A DNA stretch of 64,000 bases from Zeimonas sediminis (GCF_023721795.1 NZ_JAMQYE010000001.1:992001-1056000); one strand, 5' to 3'. Shown: positions 50,593-59,826, counted from the first letter of the stretch. The notes: generated by a model not told the origin, from the letters alone. Program-made: numbers and translations.

Positions 50593-52682
50593 ACCGCTGG
50601 ATCGGGTTTCGGCTCTCGCTGCGCGCGCTGGGCGGACGCCTGGGCGACCAATGGGAGCGCGACCGCCGCGACACGCTTTTCCTGATGCTGCCGGTGTTCG
50701 TGGCGGTGCTGCCCCACTTCGGGTGGATGCCCTGGTGGGTCGGCGCCGGCTTCGTCGTGCTGTTCGCGTGGCGGCTGGGCCTGCTGTTCTCGGGTCGCGG
50801 GCTGCCAGGGGCCCCGGTGCGCTGGGCGGGCGCGGTGGCCGCCACCGCCGCGGTCTGGGCGCACTACGACACGCTGGTCGGGCGCGAACCGGGTGTCGCG
50901 CTGCTGATCCTGTTCCTCGGCCTGAAGCTGATGGAGATGCGGGCCCGCCGCGACCTGTTCGTCGTGATCTTCCTGTCGCTGTTCCTGCTGCTGGCCGCCT
51001 TCCTGGATTCGCAGTCGATCGGCACCGCCGCGCTGGTGCTGGCCGGTTTCGCCGGGCTGCTCGCGGCGATGCTCACGATGCAGTACCGCCGGCACGAGGC
51101 CCCGATCGCCGGGCGAATGAAGGCGGTCGGCGTGCTCCTGCTGCAGGCGCTGCCGCTCGCCGCGGTCTTGTTCGTGCTCTTTCCGCGCCCCGGCGGCCCG
51201 CTGTGGGGCATGCCCTCGGACGCGGCCCGCGCCCGAACCGGGCTCAGCGAGACGATGACGCCCGGCGAGTTCTCGGAGCTCGGCGAGTCCCCGGAAATCG
51301 CGTTCCGCGTGCGGTTCGAGACGGCGATGCCGGCGCCGGCGCAACTGTACTGGCGCGGCCCGGTGTTCGGCGACTTCGACGGCAAGACCTGGCGAGCGCT
51401 GGGTCCCGGCTCCGCCGCGCAGGTCGTGCCGCCGCCCCGGCCGCAGGTCCGCCACGCGCCCGACGCCACGGTGACCTACGAGATCACGCAGGAGCCGTCG
51501 GCGCGCAACTGGATGTTCCCGCTCGAGATGCCCGTCTCGGTCGAACCGCCTCAGGGCCTGGCCGCCTCGCTGCTGCCCGACCTGCAGTTGGTCGCTTCGA
51601 GGCCGCTCGGCGCGCGGACCCGCTATCGCGTCGAGTCCTCGCTCGCGTGGCAGGCCGGCCTGAACGAAACGCGCACCTCCCTGCAGAACTGGCTCGGCCT
51701 GCCGCCCGGATTCAACCCCCGCACGCTGGAGATGGCCGCGCAATGGCGCGCCGAAACGCTCGCCGCCGCCAGCCGGGACGGGCGCGTGCCGGCGCGCGGC
51801 GAGCCCGCGCTCGACCGCCTGCTCGTCGACCGGGCGCTCGCGATGTTCCGGGAGCAGGACTTCCGCTACACGCTGCAGCCCCCGCTGCTGGGGCGCGACA
51901 GCGTCGACGACTTCCTGTTCGGCACGAGGGCCGGCTTCTGCGAGCACTTCGCCGGCGCCTTCGTCGTGCTGATGCGCGCGCTGGACATCCCGGCGCGCGT
52001 GGTCACCGGCTACCAGGGCGGCGAGCGCAATCCGGTCGACGGCTGGTGGCTGGTCCGGCAGGCCGATGCGCACGCCTGGGCGGAGGTCTGGCTCGCGGGC
52101 AGCGGCTGGACGAGGGTCGATCCGACCGCCGCGGTCGCGCCCGAACGGATCGAGCGCGGCGTGCGGCTCGAGGCGCAGTTCGCCGGCCTGCCCGGGCTCG
52201 ACGCCGCCACGCCGCTGGTCGACGCACTGCGCTTCCGGCTCGATGCGCTGGGCAATGCGTGGAACCAGTGGCTGCTGTCCTACGACCGCGGCAAGCAGCG
52301 CCGCCTGCTCGAGCGGATCGGCCTGGAGGCCGACGACTGGCGCGCGATCGCCGGTCTGCTGGCCCTGTCGCTGACCGCGATCGTGGGCGCGATCGCCGTG
52401 CTCACGCTGCACCCGCGCCGCGCGCGCGATCCGGTCGAGCGTGCCTGGGACGACTTCTGCCAGCGGCTCGCGGTGACCGGCCTGCCGCGGCAGCCTCACG
52501 AGACGGCCAGCGCCTACCTGGGGCGGGTCGAGCGCCTGGTCGAGCCCGAGCGGATCGGCGAGGCGCGCCGCATCGTGGCGCTGTACAACCGCCTGCGCTA
52601 CGGTATCGCCGAAGGCGCGGAAACTGCTCCGCGCGAGCACGTGCGACACTTGCAGCAATGCGTACGCCGGTTCAGACCCTGA
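50589..52682 (+). CDS. Transglutaminase-like membrane protein (TgpA family)
   Basis: 697 residues. Six or so helices within residues 30-200, a large periplasmic part, and a C-terminal helix near 368-388 counted from VNRW... at about 562-584. The transglutaminase-like triad is visible: Cys451 (TRAGFCEHFAGAF), His495 (DAHAWAEVW), Asp511 (RVDPTAAV). A C-terminal cytoplasmic DUF4129-like segment follows. TgpA of Pseudomonas aeruginosa is essential; substrate unknown. Overlaps mltB by 25 bases. Confidence 0.93.
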   Translation: MNRWIGFRLSLRALGGRLGDQWERDRRDTLFLMLPVFVAVLPHFGWMPWWVGAGFVVLFAWRLGLLFSGRGLPGAPVRWAGAVAATAAVWAHYDTLVGREPGVALLILFLGLKLMEMRARRDLFVVIFLSLFLLLAAFLDSQSIGTAALVLAGFAGLLAAMLTMQYRRHEAPIAGRMKAVGVLLLQALPLAAVLFVLFPRPGGPLWGMPSDAARARTGLSETMTPGEFSELGESPEIAFRVRFETAMPAPAQLYWRGPVFGDFDGKTWRALGPGSAAQVVPPPRPQVRHAPDATVTYEITQEPSARNWMFPLEMPVSVEPPQGLAASLLPDLQLVASRPLGARTRYRVESSLAWQAGLNETRTSLQNWLGLPPGFNPRTLEMAAQWRAETLAAASRDGRVPARGEPALDRLLVDRALAMFREQDFRYTLQPPLLGRDSVDDFLFGTRAGFCEHFAGAFVVLMRALDIPARVVTGYQGGERNPVDGWWLVRQADAHAWAEVWLAGSGWTRVDPTAAVAPERIERGVRLEAQFAGLPGLDAATPLVDALRFRLDALGNAWNQWLLSYDRGKQRRLLERIGLEADDWRAIAGLLALSLTAIVGAIAVLTLHPRRARDPVERAWDDFCQRLAVTGLPRQPHETASAYLGRVERLVEPERIGEARRIVALYNRLRYGIAEGAETAPREHVRHLQQCVRRFRP

Positions 52683-53692
52683 GAGCTTTCCTGCCCCGCC
52701 TCTTCGCCGCCGCCTGCATGGCGCTCGCAGCGGGTTGCGCGAGCCCGCCCGAGGCCGTGGCGCGCGACTACCCGGCGCGGCCCGAGGTGCGCGCGTTCAT
52801 GGAGGCGCTGGCCGAGCGCCACGCCTTCGACCCGTCGGCGCTCGACGAGATCTTCGCGCGAGTGCGCCGCAGCGATGCGGCGATCCGCCTGATGACGCCC
52901 GCCCCGCCCACGGTCAAGCGCTCCTGGAAGGTCTACCGCTCGCGCTTCATCGACGACACCCGGATCTCCGCGGGCGTGCGTTTCTGGCGCGAGCACGAGG
53001 ACGTCGTCGCGCGCGCCTCGAAGCGCTACGGCGTTCCCGAGGAGATCATCGTCGCGATCATCGGCGTGGAAACGGTGTTCGGGCGCATCACCGGCGACCA
53101 CCGGGTCATCGACGTGCTCACGACGCTGGCCTTCGACTACCCGAGGCGCGCCGACTACTTCCGCAGCGAGCTCGAGCAGTACCTGCTGCTGACGCGATCG
53201 GAAGGGCTGGACCCGCTGTCGGTGCGCGGCTCCTACGCCGGCGCGATCGGCCTGCCGCAGTTCATGCCCGGCAGCATCCGGCGCTGGGCGGTCGACTTCG
53301 ACGGCGACGGCCGGATCGACCTGCGCGAGAGCCCGGCCGACGCGATCGGCAGCGTCGCGAACTTCCTGGCCGAGCACGGCTGGGTCGCCGGCGAGCCGAT
53401 CCGCTACGCGGCCCGGATCGCGGACCCCGACCGGCTGTCGCCTCTGATCGAGGCGGGCATCACGCCGGTGTTCACGATCGAATCGCTGCGCGACTACGGC
53501 GTGACCAGCCGCGACCCGGTCTCCTTCGACACGAAGCTCGCGCTGATCGACCTGCCCAACGGCGACGAGGCCCCGGACTTCTGGCTTGGCGCGAAGAACT
53601 TCTACGTGATCACCCGCTACAACCGCTCGAGCTTCTACGCCTCGGCGGTGATCGAGCTGGCCGAGGCGCTGCGCGACGCGATCGGCCGCTGA
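52658..53692 (+). CDS. mltB: Membrane-bound lytic murein transglycosylase B
   Basis: Cleaves peptidoglycan glycan strands with formation of 1,6-anhydro ends. 344 residues. Seen: a lipoprotein signal with lipobox LAAGC (Cys27), catalytic Glu138 in IIGVETVFGR, the motif GSYAGAIGLPQFMPGSIR, and DFDGDGRIDL. Its start lies inside the end of the transglutaminase gene (25 bases), so it is probably translationally coupled. Confidence 0.97.
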   Translation: MRTPVQTLRAFLPRLFAAACMALAAGCASPPEAVARDYPARPEVRAFMEALAERHAFDPSALDEIFARVRRSDAAIRLMTPAPPTVKRSWKVYRSRFIDDTRISAGVRFWREHEDVVARASKRYGVPEEIIVAIIGVETVFGRITGDHRVIDVLTTLAFDYPRRADYFRSELEQYLLLTRSEGLDPLSVRGSYAGAIGLPQFMPGSIRRWAVDFDGDGRIDLRESPADAIGSVANFLAEHGWVAGEPIRYAARIADPDRLSPLIEAGITPVFTIESLRDYGVTSRDPVSFDTKLALIDLPNGDEAPDFWLGAKNFYVITRYNRSSFYASAVIELAEALRDAIGR

Positions 53693-53739
53693 GGCCTCGC
53701 GCCGGGGCCGCTGCCGCGCGCAAGGCGCGCCCTCCCCCG

Positions 53740-55653
53740 CTACTCCTCGAGCGCGCGCACCGGCATCCGGTTGCGGATCGCCATGACCACGCCGGTCGAG
53801 ACGATCAGCGCGAGCCCGAGCAGGGCCGGCAGGTCGGGGAACTGGCCGAAGAAGACGAAGCCGAAGACCAGCGCGGACGCCGCGTGCGCGTAGCCGTAGG
53901 GCGCCAGCGAGGAAGCCGACGCGATCTCGTAGGCGCGCACCAGCATCAGGTGGCCGAGCGCGCCGATCGCGCCGGTGGCCACGAACATCAGCGCGTCGAG
54001 CGGGCTGGTCGGCAGGCTCCACGCGCCGGGCGCGAACAGCGACAGCAGCGCGGCCGCGACCGCGCCGCCGATGAACAGCGTGGCCAGGCCGTTGTCGACG
54101 CCGCTCAGTTGCCGCGTCAGCAACTGGTAGCCCATCGCGAACACCGCGGTGAGCACCGGCAGCAGCGCCGCCCAGCCGAACAGCGCGCTGCCCGGCCGCA
54201 CGATCAGCAGCACGCCGGCGAAGCTCGCCGCCAGCGCCCACCAGGTCCCCGGCGGGGTGCGCTCCTTCAGCCACCAGACCGCCCCGGCGGTCACCAGCAC
54301 CGGTGCGATCGCGACGATCGCGGTCGCCTCGGCGAGCGGCAGGAAGGCAATGCTCGAGAAGAAGCAGATCGACGACATCCCCAGGCAGAGCCCTCGCGCC
54401 ACCTGCAGGCCGGGGCTGCGGGTCACGAACAGCCTGCGCCCCATCGTCGGCGCGAACACGGCGACCATGATGACCACGTGGAACACGTAGCGCGCCCAGG
54501 CGACCATCATCGGCGAGTGGGTCTGCGACAGGTGCTTGGCGATGCTGTCGAGCAGCGAGAACATCACGCAGGCCCCGACCGCCAGCAGCACGCCGCGCAG
54601 GGGCGCGCGAAGCGGCGCGCCGATCGCAGCGGCGGCCGGCGCCGGTTGCGCCGGCGCCTCGGCGCGCGCGACCGCCTCGGCCGGCAGCGCGGGCGCGCCA
54701 TCGGGCGCGAGCACCGGGCCCGCGATCGCGGCGGCGCGCTCCTCGACCTGCGGCGCCTCGCGCTCGACCGCCGGCGCAACCGGCGCCGCCCGGCCGCGCA
54801 GCGCCATCGTCACGCCGGTCAGCGCGATCAGCCCCATGCCGGCCAGCGCGACCAGGTCCGGGAAGTTGCCGAACACCAGCCAGCCCAGCGTGAGCGCCGC
54901 CACGATCTGCAGGTAGATGAAGGGCGCGAGCAGCGAGGCCGGCGCCCGCTCGAACGCGCGCACCAGCAGCAGGTGGCTGAAGGCGCCCATCGCGCCCATC
55001 GCCAGGAACAGGCCCGCGTCGGCCCAGCTGCGCGGCCACTCCCAGAAGAACGGGGCGACGAAGCTCGCGAGCACGGTCGCGACCAGCGCGCCGATGAACA
55101 AGGTCGACAGGCCGTCGTCCAAGCCCGCCAGCTTGCGGGTGAGCAGCTGGTAGCCGGCGAAGCAGAAGGCGGTGGCCAGCGGGAACAGGGCCGCCACGCT
55201 GAACACCTGCCCGCCGGGGCGCACGATCAGCAGCACGCCGGCGAAGCTGACCGCCAGCGCCCACCAGGTGCCCGGCGGCGCGCGCTCGCGCAGGAAGCGG
55301 CGCGCGAGCAGGGTCAGCAGGATCGGCGCGATCATCGTGATCGCCGAGGCCTCGGCCAGCGGCATCAACGAGATGCCCGACACGAAGAACAGCGTGGACA
55401 TCGCGAGCACCACGCCGCGCGCGACCTGCAGGCCCGGACGCTTCGTGGCGACCAGCCGGGGCCCCATCCGCGGCCACAGCAGCGCGACCATGATCGCCAC
55501 GTGGAAGAAGTAACGCGCCCAGATGACCAGCGGCAGCGGGTAGGTCTGGGTCAGGTGCTTGGCGAACGAATCGAGGATGGAGAACGACGAGACCGCGGCG
55601 ACGACCAGCAGGATGCCGACGAAATGCCGGCCGCGTTGCGCGGCGTCGCTCAC
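53740..55653 (-). CDS. Double-length EamA/DMT exporter with four EamA domains (internal tandem duplication)
   Basis: 637 residues with about 20 hydrophobic segments, against about 290 residues and ten for a normal EamA transporter. Residues 1-290 and 351-637 are two complete transporters joined by an Ala/Pro/Glu-rich linker (about 290-350). The halves align without gaps at a constant offset of 341: LDSFAKHLTQT/LDSIAKHLSQT, PPGTWWALAVSFAGVLLIVRP/PPGTWWALAASFAGVLLIVRP, GYQLLTRKLAGLDDGLSTLF/GYQLLTRQLSGVDNGLATLF. GTG start overlaps the cysM stop (GTGA). E. coli EamA exports cysteine and O-acetylserine, so export of such metabolites is a fair guess. Confidence 0.92.
   Translation of the reverse strand: MSDAAQRGRHFVGILLVVAAVSSFSILDSFAKHLTQTYPLPLVIWARYFFHVAIMVALLWPRMGPRLVATKRPGLQVARGVVLAMSTLFFVSGISLMPLAEASAITMIAPILLTLLARRFLRERAPPGTWWALAVSFAGVLLIVRPGGQVFSVAALFPLATAFCFAGYQLLTRKLAGLDDGLSTLFIGALVATVLASFVAPFFWEWPRSWADAGLFLAMGAMGAFSHLLLVRAFERAPASLLAPFIYLQIVAALTLGWLVFGNFPDLVALAGMGLIALTGVTMALRGRAAPVAPAVEREAPQVEERAAAIAGPVLAPDGAPALPAEAVARAEAPAQPAPAAAAIGAPLRAPLRGVLLAVGACVMFSLLDSIAKHLSQTHSPMMVAWARYVFHVVIMVAVFAPTMGRRLFVTRSPGLQVARGLCLGMSSICFFSSIAFLPLAEATAIVAIAPVLVTAGAVWWLKERTPPGTWWALAASFAGVLLIVRPGSALFGWAALLPVLTAVFAMGYQLLTRQLSGVDNGLATLFIGGAVAAALLSLFAPGAWSLPTSPLDALMFVATGAIGALGHLMLVRAYEIASASSLAPYGYAHAASALVFGFVFFGQFPDLPALLGLALIVSTGVVMAIRNRMPVRALEE
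53740..55653 (-). repeat. Intragenic tandem duplication, unit 1,023 bases
   Basis: Unit 1 is 54631-55653 and unit 2 is 53740-54630 on the minus strand, the second lacking the linker part. Corresponding residues are always 341 apart from residue 28 to at least residue 265, which indicates a duplication of a whole gene plus linker with no later indels. Confidence 0.85.
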
Positions 55654-56564
55654 GCCGGGAACACGCCGGTCGACAGGTAGCGGTCCCCGCGGTCGCAGAC
55701 GACGAAGACGATCGTCGCGTTCTCCACCTCTTCGGCGATGCGCAGCGCGATGCAGCAGGCGCCGGCCGCCGAGATGCCGCAGAAGATGCCCTCCTCGGCG
55801 GCCAGCCTGCGCGCCATCTGCTCGGCGTCGGCCTGGGTGACCGACTCGGTCCGGTCGACGCGCGCGTGGCGGTAGATCTTCGGCAGGTACTCGACCGGCC
55901 ACTTCCGGATCCCGGGGATCGACGAACCCTCTGCCGGCTGCGCGCCGACGATCTGCACCGCCGGGTTCTTTTCCTTCAGGTAGCGCGACACGCCGGTGAT
56001 CGTGCCGGTGGTGCCCATCGCCGACACGAAGTGGGTCACCTGGCCCCGTGTCTGCTCCCAGATCTCCGGGCCGGTGGTCTCGTAGTGCGCCGCCCAGTTG
56101 TCGTCGTTCGAGAACTGGTCGAGCACCTTGCCCTTGCCCTCGGCCTGCATCCGGTCGGCCAGGTCGCGGGCGCCTTCCATGCCCTCCTTCTGGCTGACCA
56201 GGATCAGCTCGGCGCCGTAGGCCTTCATCGATTGCCTGCGCTCGACCGACAGGTTGTCCGGCATGATCAGCACCATCCGGTAGCCGCGGATCGCCGCCGC
56301 CATCGCGAGCGCGATGCCGGTGTTGCCCGAGGTGGCCTCGATCAGCGTGTCGCCGGGCCGGATCTCGCCGCGCGCCTCGGCGCGCGCGATCATCGCCAGC
56401 GCGGGCCGGTCCTTCACCGAACCGGCCGGGTTGTTGCCCTCCAGCTTGCCGAGGATCAGGTTGCCGCGCGCCTCGTTGGCGGCGCCGGGCAGGCGCTGCA
56501 GGCGCACCAGCGGGGTGTGGCCGATCGTGTCTTCGATCGTCGGATAGCGCGGGCGTTCGATCAT
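55650..56564 (-). CDS. cysM: Cysteine synthase B (O-acetylserine sulfhydrylase)
   Basis: PLP enzyme forming cysteine from O-acetylserine and sulfide or thiosulfate. 304 residues. Seen: the PLP Lys in NNPAGSVKDRPAL, phosphate/substrate loop EATSGNTGIALAMAAA, and the SAMGTTGTITGVSRYL loop. The short length, the NPAGSVKDR spelling and the MIERPRYPTIEDTIGHTPLV start fit CysM rather than CysK. Start ATG at 56564. Its stop overlaps the EamA-exporter start. Confidence 0.95.
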   Translation of the reverse strand: MIERPRYPTIEDTIGHTPLVRLQRLPGAANEARGNLILGKLEGNNPAGSVKDRPALAMIARAEARGEIRPGDTLIEATSGNTGIALAMAAAIRGYRMVLIMPDNLSVERRQSMKAYGAELILVSQKEGMEGARDLADRMQAEGKGKVLDQFSNDDNWAAHYETTGPEIWEQTRGQVTHFVSAMGTTGTITGVSRYLKEKNPAVQIVGAQPAEGSSIPGIRKWPVEYLPKIYRHARVDRTESVTQADAEQMARRLAAEEGIFCGISAAGACCIALRIAEEVENATIVFVVCDRGDRYLSTGVFPA

Positions 56565-56608
56565 GTTGGAAATCCGTTCTCTCGCCGCCGACCCGACGGG
56601 GCGGCGGT

Positions 56609-57553
56609 TCAGTGACTGACGGCCGGCTCGCCGGGCAGCATGGACACGCCCGGCAGCCCGGCCTGCAGGATGGCCTTGCGAAGCGCCTCGATCGCCGCGC
56701 GCCGCGAGTAGCTCTTGCGCCAGACGAGCGACACGCGCCGGTAGGGCTCGGGGCGCTCGAACGGCAGGTAGGTGAGCAGCCCGTCGTCGCTCAGGTCGGG
56801 CCGGGCCATGCGAGGCAGCACGGTGACCCCGATGCCCGAGGCGACCATGTGCCGGATCGTCTCGAGCGACGAGCCCTCGAAGGTCTTCTGGATGCCGGCG
56901 CTCGCCTGCGAGAAGCGCGACAGCTCGGGGCAGACCTCGAGCACGTGGTCGCGGAAGCAGTGGCCGGTGCCCAGCAGCAGCATCGTCTGCTCCTTCAGCT
57001 CCTCGGACCGGATCGACTTTCGCTTCGCCCACGGGTGGCTCTTCGGCACGGCGACGATGAAGGGCTCGTCGTAGACCGCCTGGGTGACCAGGCCCGCGTC
57101 GTGGAAGGGGTCGGCGAGGATCGCGACGTCGATGTCGCCCTGCCTGAGCAGCTCGAGCAGCTTGGTGGTGAAGTTCTCCTGCAGCAGCAGCGGCATCTGC
57201 GGCGCGTCCTCGATCATCCGCTTGACCAGGTGCGGCAGCAGGTAGGGACCGATCGTGTAGATGACGCCAACGCGCAGCGGGCCGGCGAGCGGGTCGCGCC
57301 CCTGCGCGGCGATCTCGCGGATCGCGTTGCTCTGCTCGAGCACGTGCTGCGCCTGCTCGACGATCTGCTCGCCGACCGGCGTGACGGTGATCTCGCCGCC
57401 CCCGCGCTCGAACAGTTGCACGCCGAGCTCGTCCTCGAGCTTCTTGATGGCGACCGAAAGCGTCGGCTGGCTGACGAAGCAGGCTTCCGCGGCGCGGCCG
57501 AAGTGGCGCTCGCGCGCCAGGGCCACGATGTACTTGAGTTCGGTGAGCGTCAT
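56609..57553 (-). CDS. oxyR: Hydrogen peroxide sensor/activator OxyR (LysR family)
   Basis: 314 residues. Seen: MTLTELKYIVALARERHFGRAAEACFVSQPTLS helix-turn-helix, and the redox pair Cys199 and Cys208 in GTGHCFRDHVLEVC, at exactly the E. coli positions. The disulfide switch should be functional. The ATG at 57553 gives the family N-terminus; a longer open frame upstream is antisense to dgoK. Forty-four bases upstream of cysM on the same strand. TATCAT at 57566-57571 is a possible -10. Confidence 0.96.
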   Translation of the reverse strand: MTLTELKYIVALARERHFGRAAEACFVSQPTLSVAIKKLEDELGVQLFERGGGEITVTPVGEQIVEQAQHVLEQSNAIREIAAQGRDPLAGPLRVGVIYTIGPYLLPHLVKRMIEDAPQMPLLLQENFTTKLLELLRQGDIDVAILADPFHDAGLVTQAVYDEPFIVAVPKSHPWAKRKSIRSEELKEQTMLLLGTGHCFRDHVLEVCPELSRFSQASAGIQKTFEGSSLETIRHMVASGIGVTVLPRMARPDLSDDGLLTYLPFERPEPYRRVSLVWRKSYSRRAAIEALRKAILQAGLPGVSMLPGEPAVSH

Positions 57554-57614
57554 GGGGTTGCGGCGATGATAGCAAGCCGCCCGGCCGGGCCCGTGGCTCG
57601 GGCATACTTTGGCC

Positions 57615-58604
57615 ATGGATCCGGAACAGCCCCTCGCAGCGCTGCCGGCCGCCCTGGCGGCCCGCGCGAAACTGATCGCCCTCGACTGGGGCACCACCTC
57701 GCTGCGCGGCTGGCTGCTCGACGATCGCGGGCAGGCGCTCGATCGGCGCGAAGCGCCGCTGGGCATCCTGAACGTGCGCGACGGCCGCTTCGCCGAGGCC
57801 TTCGAAGCCCTCTGCGCGCCGTGGCTCGCCGCCCGCCCCGACCTGCCGGCGATCGCCTCGGGCATGATCGGCAGCCGCCAGGGCTGGCGCGAGGCGCCCT
57901 ACGTGGCCACGCCTGCCGGCTTCGACGCGCTGGCCGCCGGCCTGCTCGCCCTCGACGATGCGGCCGGGCGGCGTTTCCGGATCGTTCCCGGGCTGGTCGA
58001 CCGTCCGCCCGGCGGGTCGCCCGACGTGATCCGGGGCGAGGAGACCCAGGTGTTCGGCGTGCTCGGCGCAGCCGCCACGCAGAGCGAAGCCGGGGACCGC
58101 CGGCTGTTCCTGCTGCCCGGCACGCACAGCAAGTGGGTCGAGACCCGCGGCGCGTCCGTGGCCGGGTTCCGCACCTGCATGACCGGCGAGCTCTACGCGG
58201 TGCTGCGCCAGCATTCGATCCTGGGCAGGCTCTGCGAGGAGCCCGAGTCGCCCGACGCCCCGGGGCCGCTGTCGGCCTTCGACGACGGCGTCGAGCGCGG
58301 GCTGGCCGACCCGGGTGCGCTGGGTCACCTGCTGTTCACCGTGCGCTCCGAGGGGCTGCTCGGCCAGCGACCGCCCGATCACCTGCCCGGCTACCTGTCG
58401 GGCCTGCTGATCGGCGCCGAGATCGGCGACGCGCTGAAGGCCTTCGCGAGCGCCGGCCCGCCCTGCGTGATCGCTTCGCCGGCGCTGGCCGCGCGCTACC
58501 TCCGGGCGCTGCACCGCGCCGGGGTGCCCGCCACCGCCGCCGAAGGCGAACCCGCCCGAGCCGGCCTGTTCGCGATCGCGGCGCACGCCGGGCTCGCGGG
58601 CTGA
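57615..58604 (+). CDS. dgoK: 2-dehydro-3-deoxygalactonokinase
   Basis: Phosphorylates 2-keto-3-deoxygalactonate in the D-galactonate (De Ley-Doudoroff) pathway. 329 residues. Seen: the kinase start LIALDWGTTSLRGWLL, GILNVRDGRFAEAFEAL, IRGEETQVFGVL, LLPGTHSKWVE and FRTCMTGELYAVLRQHSIL. ATG at 57615; a TTG two codons upstream is also possible and no ribosome site is visible. Next to dgoA; no galactonate dehydratase or transporter gene is in the window. Confidence 0.94.
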   Translation: MDPEQPLAALPAALAARAKLIALDWGTTSLRGWLLDDRGQALDRREAPLGILNVRDGRFAEAFEALCAPWLAARPDLPAIASGMIGSRQGWREAPYVATPAGFDALAAGLLALDDAAGRRFRIVPGLVDRPPGGSPDVIRGEETQVFGVLGAAATQSEAGDRRLFLLPGTHSKWVETRGASVAGFRTCMTGELYAVLRQHSILGRLCEEPESPDAPGPLSAFDDGVERGLADPGALGHLLFTVRSEGLLGQRPPDHLPGYLSGLLIGAEIGDALKAFASAGPPCVIASPALAARYLRALHRAGVPATAAEGEPARAGLFAIAAHAGLAG

Positions 58605-58671
58605 TCCCCCCGCCTTGCTTCGCCGCCGCCCCGCCTCGCCTGCCCCCTACCGACCCGAGACGAGACCGACC

Positions 58672-59325
58672 GTGACGACCGCCGACCATCCGCAACTGCG
58701 CGACGCGCTCGAAGCGCTGCCGCTGGTCGCCATCCTGCGCGGCCTCACGCCGGCCGAGGCGCCTGCGATCGGCGACGCCCTGCGCGAGGCCGGCTTCCGG
58801 CTGATCGAGGTGCCGCTGAACTCGCCCGAGCCGCTGGCCAGCATCCGGCTGCTGGCCGAGCGCCTGCCCGACTGCGTGGTCGGCGCCGGCACCGTGCTGC
58901 GGGCCGCCGAGGTGCGCGCGGTGCGCGAGGCCGGCGGCGGCCTGATCGTGTCGCCGAACTTCGATCCGGAGGTGGTCGAAGAGTCCGTGGCCCTCGAGCT
59001 GCCGTCGGTGCCGGGCGTGGCCACCCCGTCCGAGGCCTTCGCGGCGATCAAGGCCGGCGCGGCGGCGCTGAAGGCCTTCCCGGCCGAGGGCATCCCGCCC
59101 GAAGTGCTGAAGGCCTGGCGCGCGGTGATCCCGGCCAGTGTGCCGATCCTGCCGGTCGGCGGCATCGTGCCCGAGAAGCTGGCCGCCTATCGGGTGGCCG
59201 GTGCTTCGGGCTTCGGCCTGGGCTCGGCGCTGTACCGGCCCGGCGACGACGCGCGCGCGGTCGGCGAGCGCGCCCGCCGCTTCGTCGCCGCCTGGGATGC
59301 GGCCAACGGCCGGTTCACCGCCTGA
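58672..59325 (+). CDS. dgoA: 2-dehydro-3-deoxy-6-phosphogalactonate aldolase
   Basis: Splits KDPGal into pyruvate and glyceraldehyde 3-phosphate. 217 residues. Seen: LVAILRGLTPAEA with the catalytic Glu region IEVPLNSPEPL, GAGTVL, GLIVSPNFDPEVV, the Schiff-base Lys in GAAALKAFPAE and VGGIVPEKLAAY. The DgoA spelling (NSPEP, FGLGSALYRPG) separates it from KDPG aldolase Eda. GTG start, weak ribosome site. 67 bases after dgoK. Confidence 0.93.
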   Translation: MTTADHPQLRDALEALPLVAILRGLTPAEAPAIGDALREAGFRLIEVPLNSPEPLASIRLLAERLPDCVVGAGTVLRAAEVRAVREAGGGLIVSPNFDPEVVEESVALELPSVPGVATPSEAFAAIKAGAAALKAFPAEGIPPEVLKAWRAVIPASVPILPVGGIVPEKLAAYRVAGASGFGLGSALYRPGDDARAVGERARRFVAAWDAANGRFTA

Positions 59326-59331
59326 AGCGGG

Positions 59332-59826
59332 TCATCCCCGGCGGTTGCGCTGCTCGATCTCGTCGTGGCGCCGGCGCACCTCGTCGGGCCAGGTCGACCT
59401 GATCCACGCGAGCACCGCCCAGATCTCCGCGTCCGACAGCCTGCCTGCGTAAGCCGGCATGTCGCTCTCGTAGCCGGCCGGCGCGTAGGCCTGCACGCCG
59501 TGCTTGACGATGCCGAACAGCACCGCCGAAGGGTGGTGCCAGGTGTGGCCCGACGCGTCGTGCGGCGGCGCCGGCAGGCGCCCGTTCGGCAACCGCCGCT
59601 GCCAGTCGGGCTGGCCTTCGAGCTGCGCGCCGTGACAGCTCGCGCAATCGCGGCGGTAGACGTCCTCGCCCAGTGCGAGCACGCGCGGATCGGTCGTGTC
59701 CATCGCGCTCGCGGCGGTGCTGCCGAACTGCCACCAGCCGAGCCCGGCGACCGCCGCGACCAGCAGGCCGCCGGCCGCCAGTCGCAGGACCTTGCCCCCC
59801 AGGCGTCCTCGAGTTCCGTCGTTCAT
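59332..59826 (-). CDS. Membrane-anchored monohaem cytochrome c
   Basis: 164 residues. One N-terminal membrane helix (about residues 15-33, LRLAAGGLLVAAVAGLGWW), the haem motif CASCH near residue 61-65, and a likely axial Met in SDMPAYAGRLSDAEIWAVLAW. Periplasmic electron carrier anchored in the inner membrane. It follows copA by 97 bases on the same strand and converges with dgoA six bases away. A role in copper or respiratory electron transfer is not determined. Confidence 0.9.
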   Translation of the reverse strand: MNDGTRGRLGGKVLRLAAGGLLVAAVAGLGWWQFGSTAASAMDTTDPRVLALGEDVYRRDCASCHGAQLEGQPDWQRRLPNGRLPAPPHDASGHTWHHPSAVLFGIVKHGVQAYAPAGYESDMPAYAGRLSDAEIWAVLAWIRSTWPDEVRRRHDEIEQRNRRG

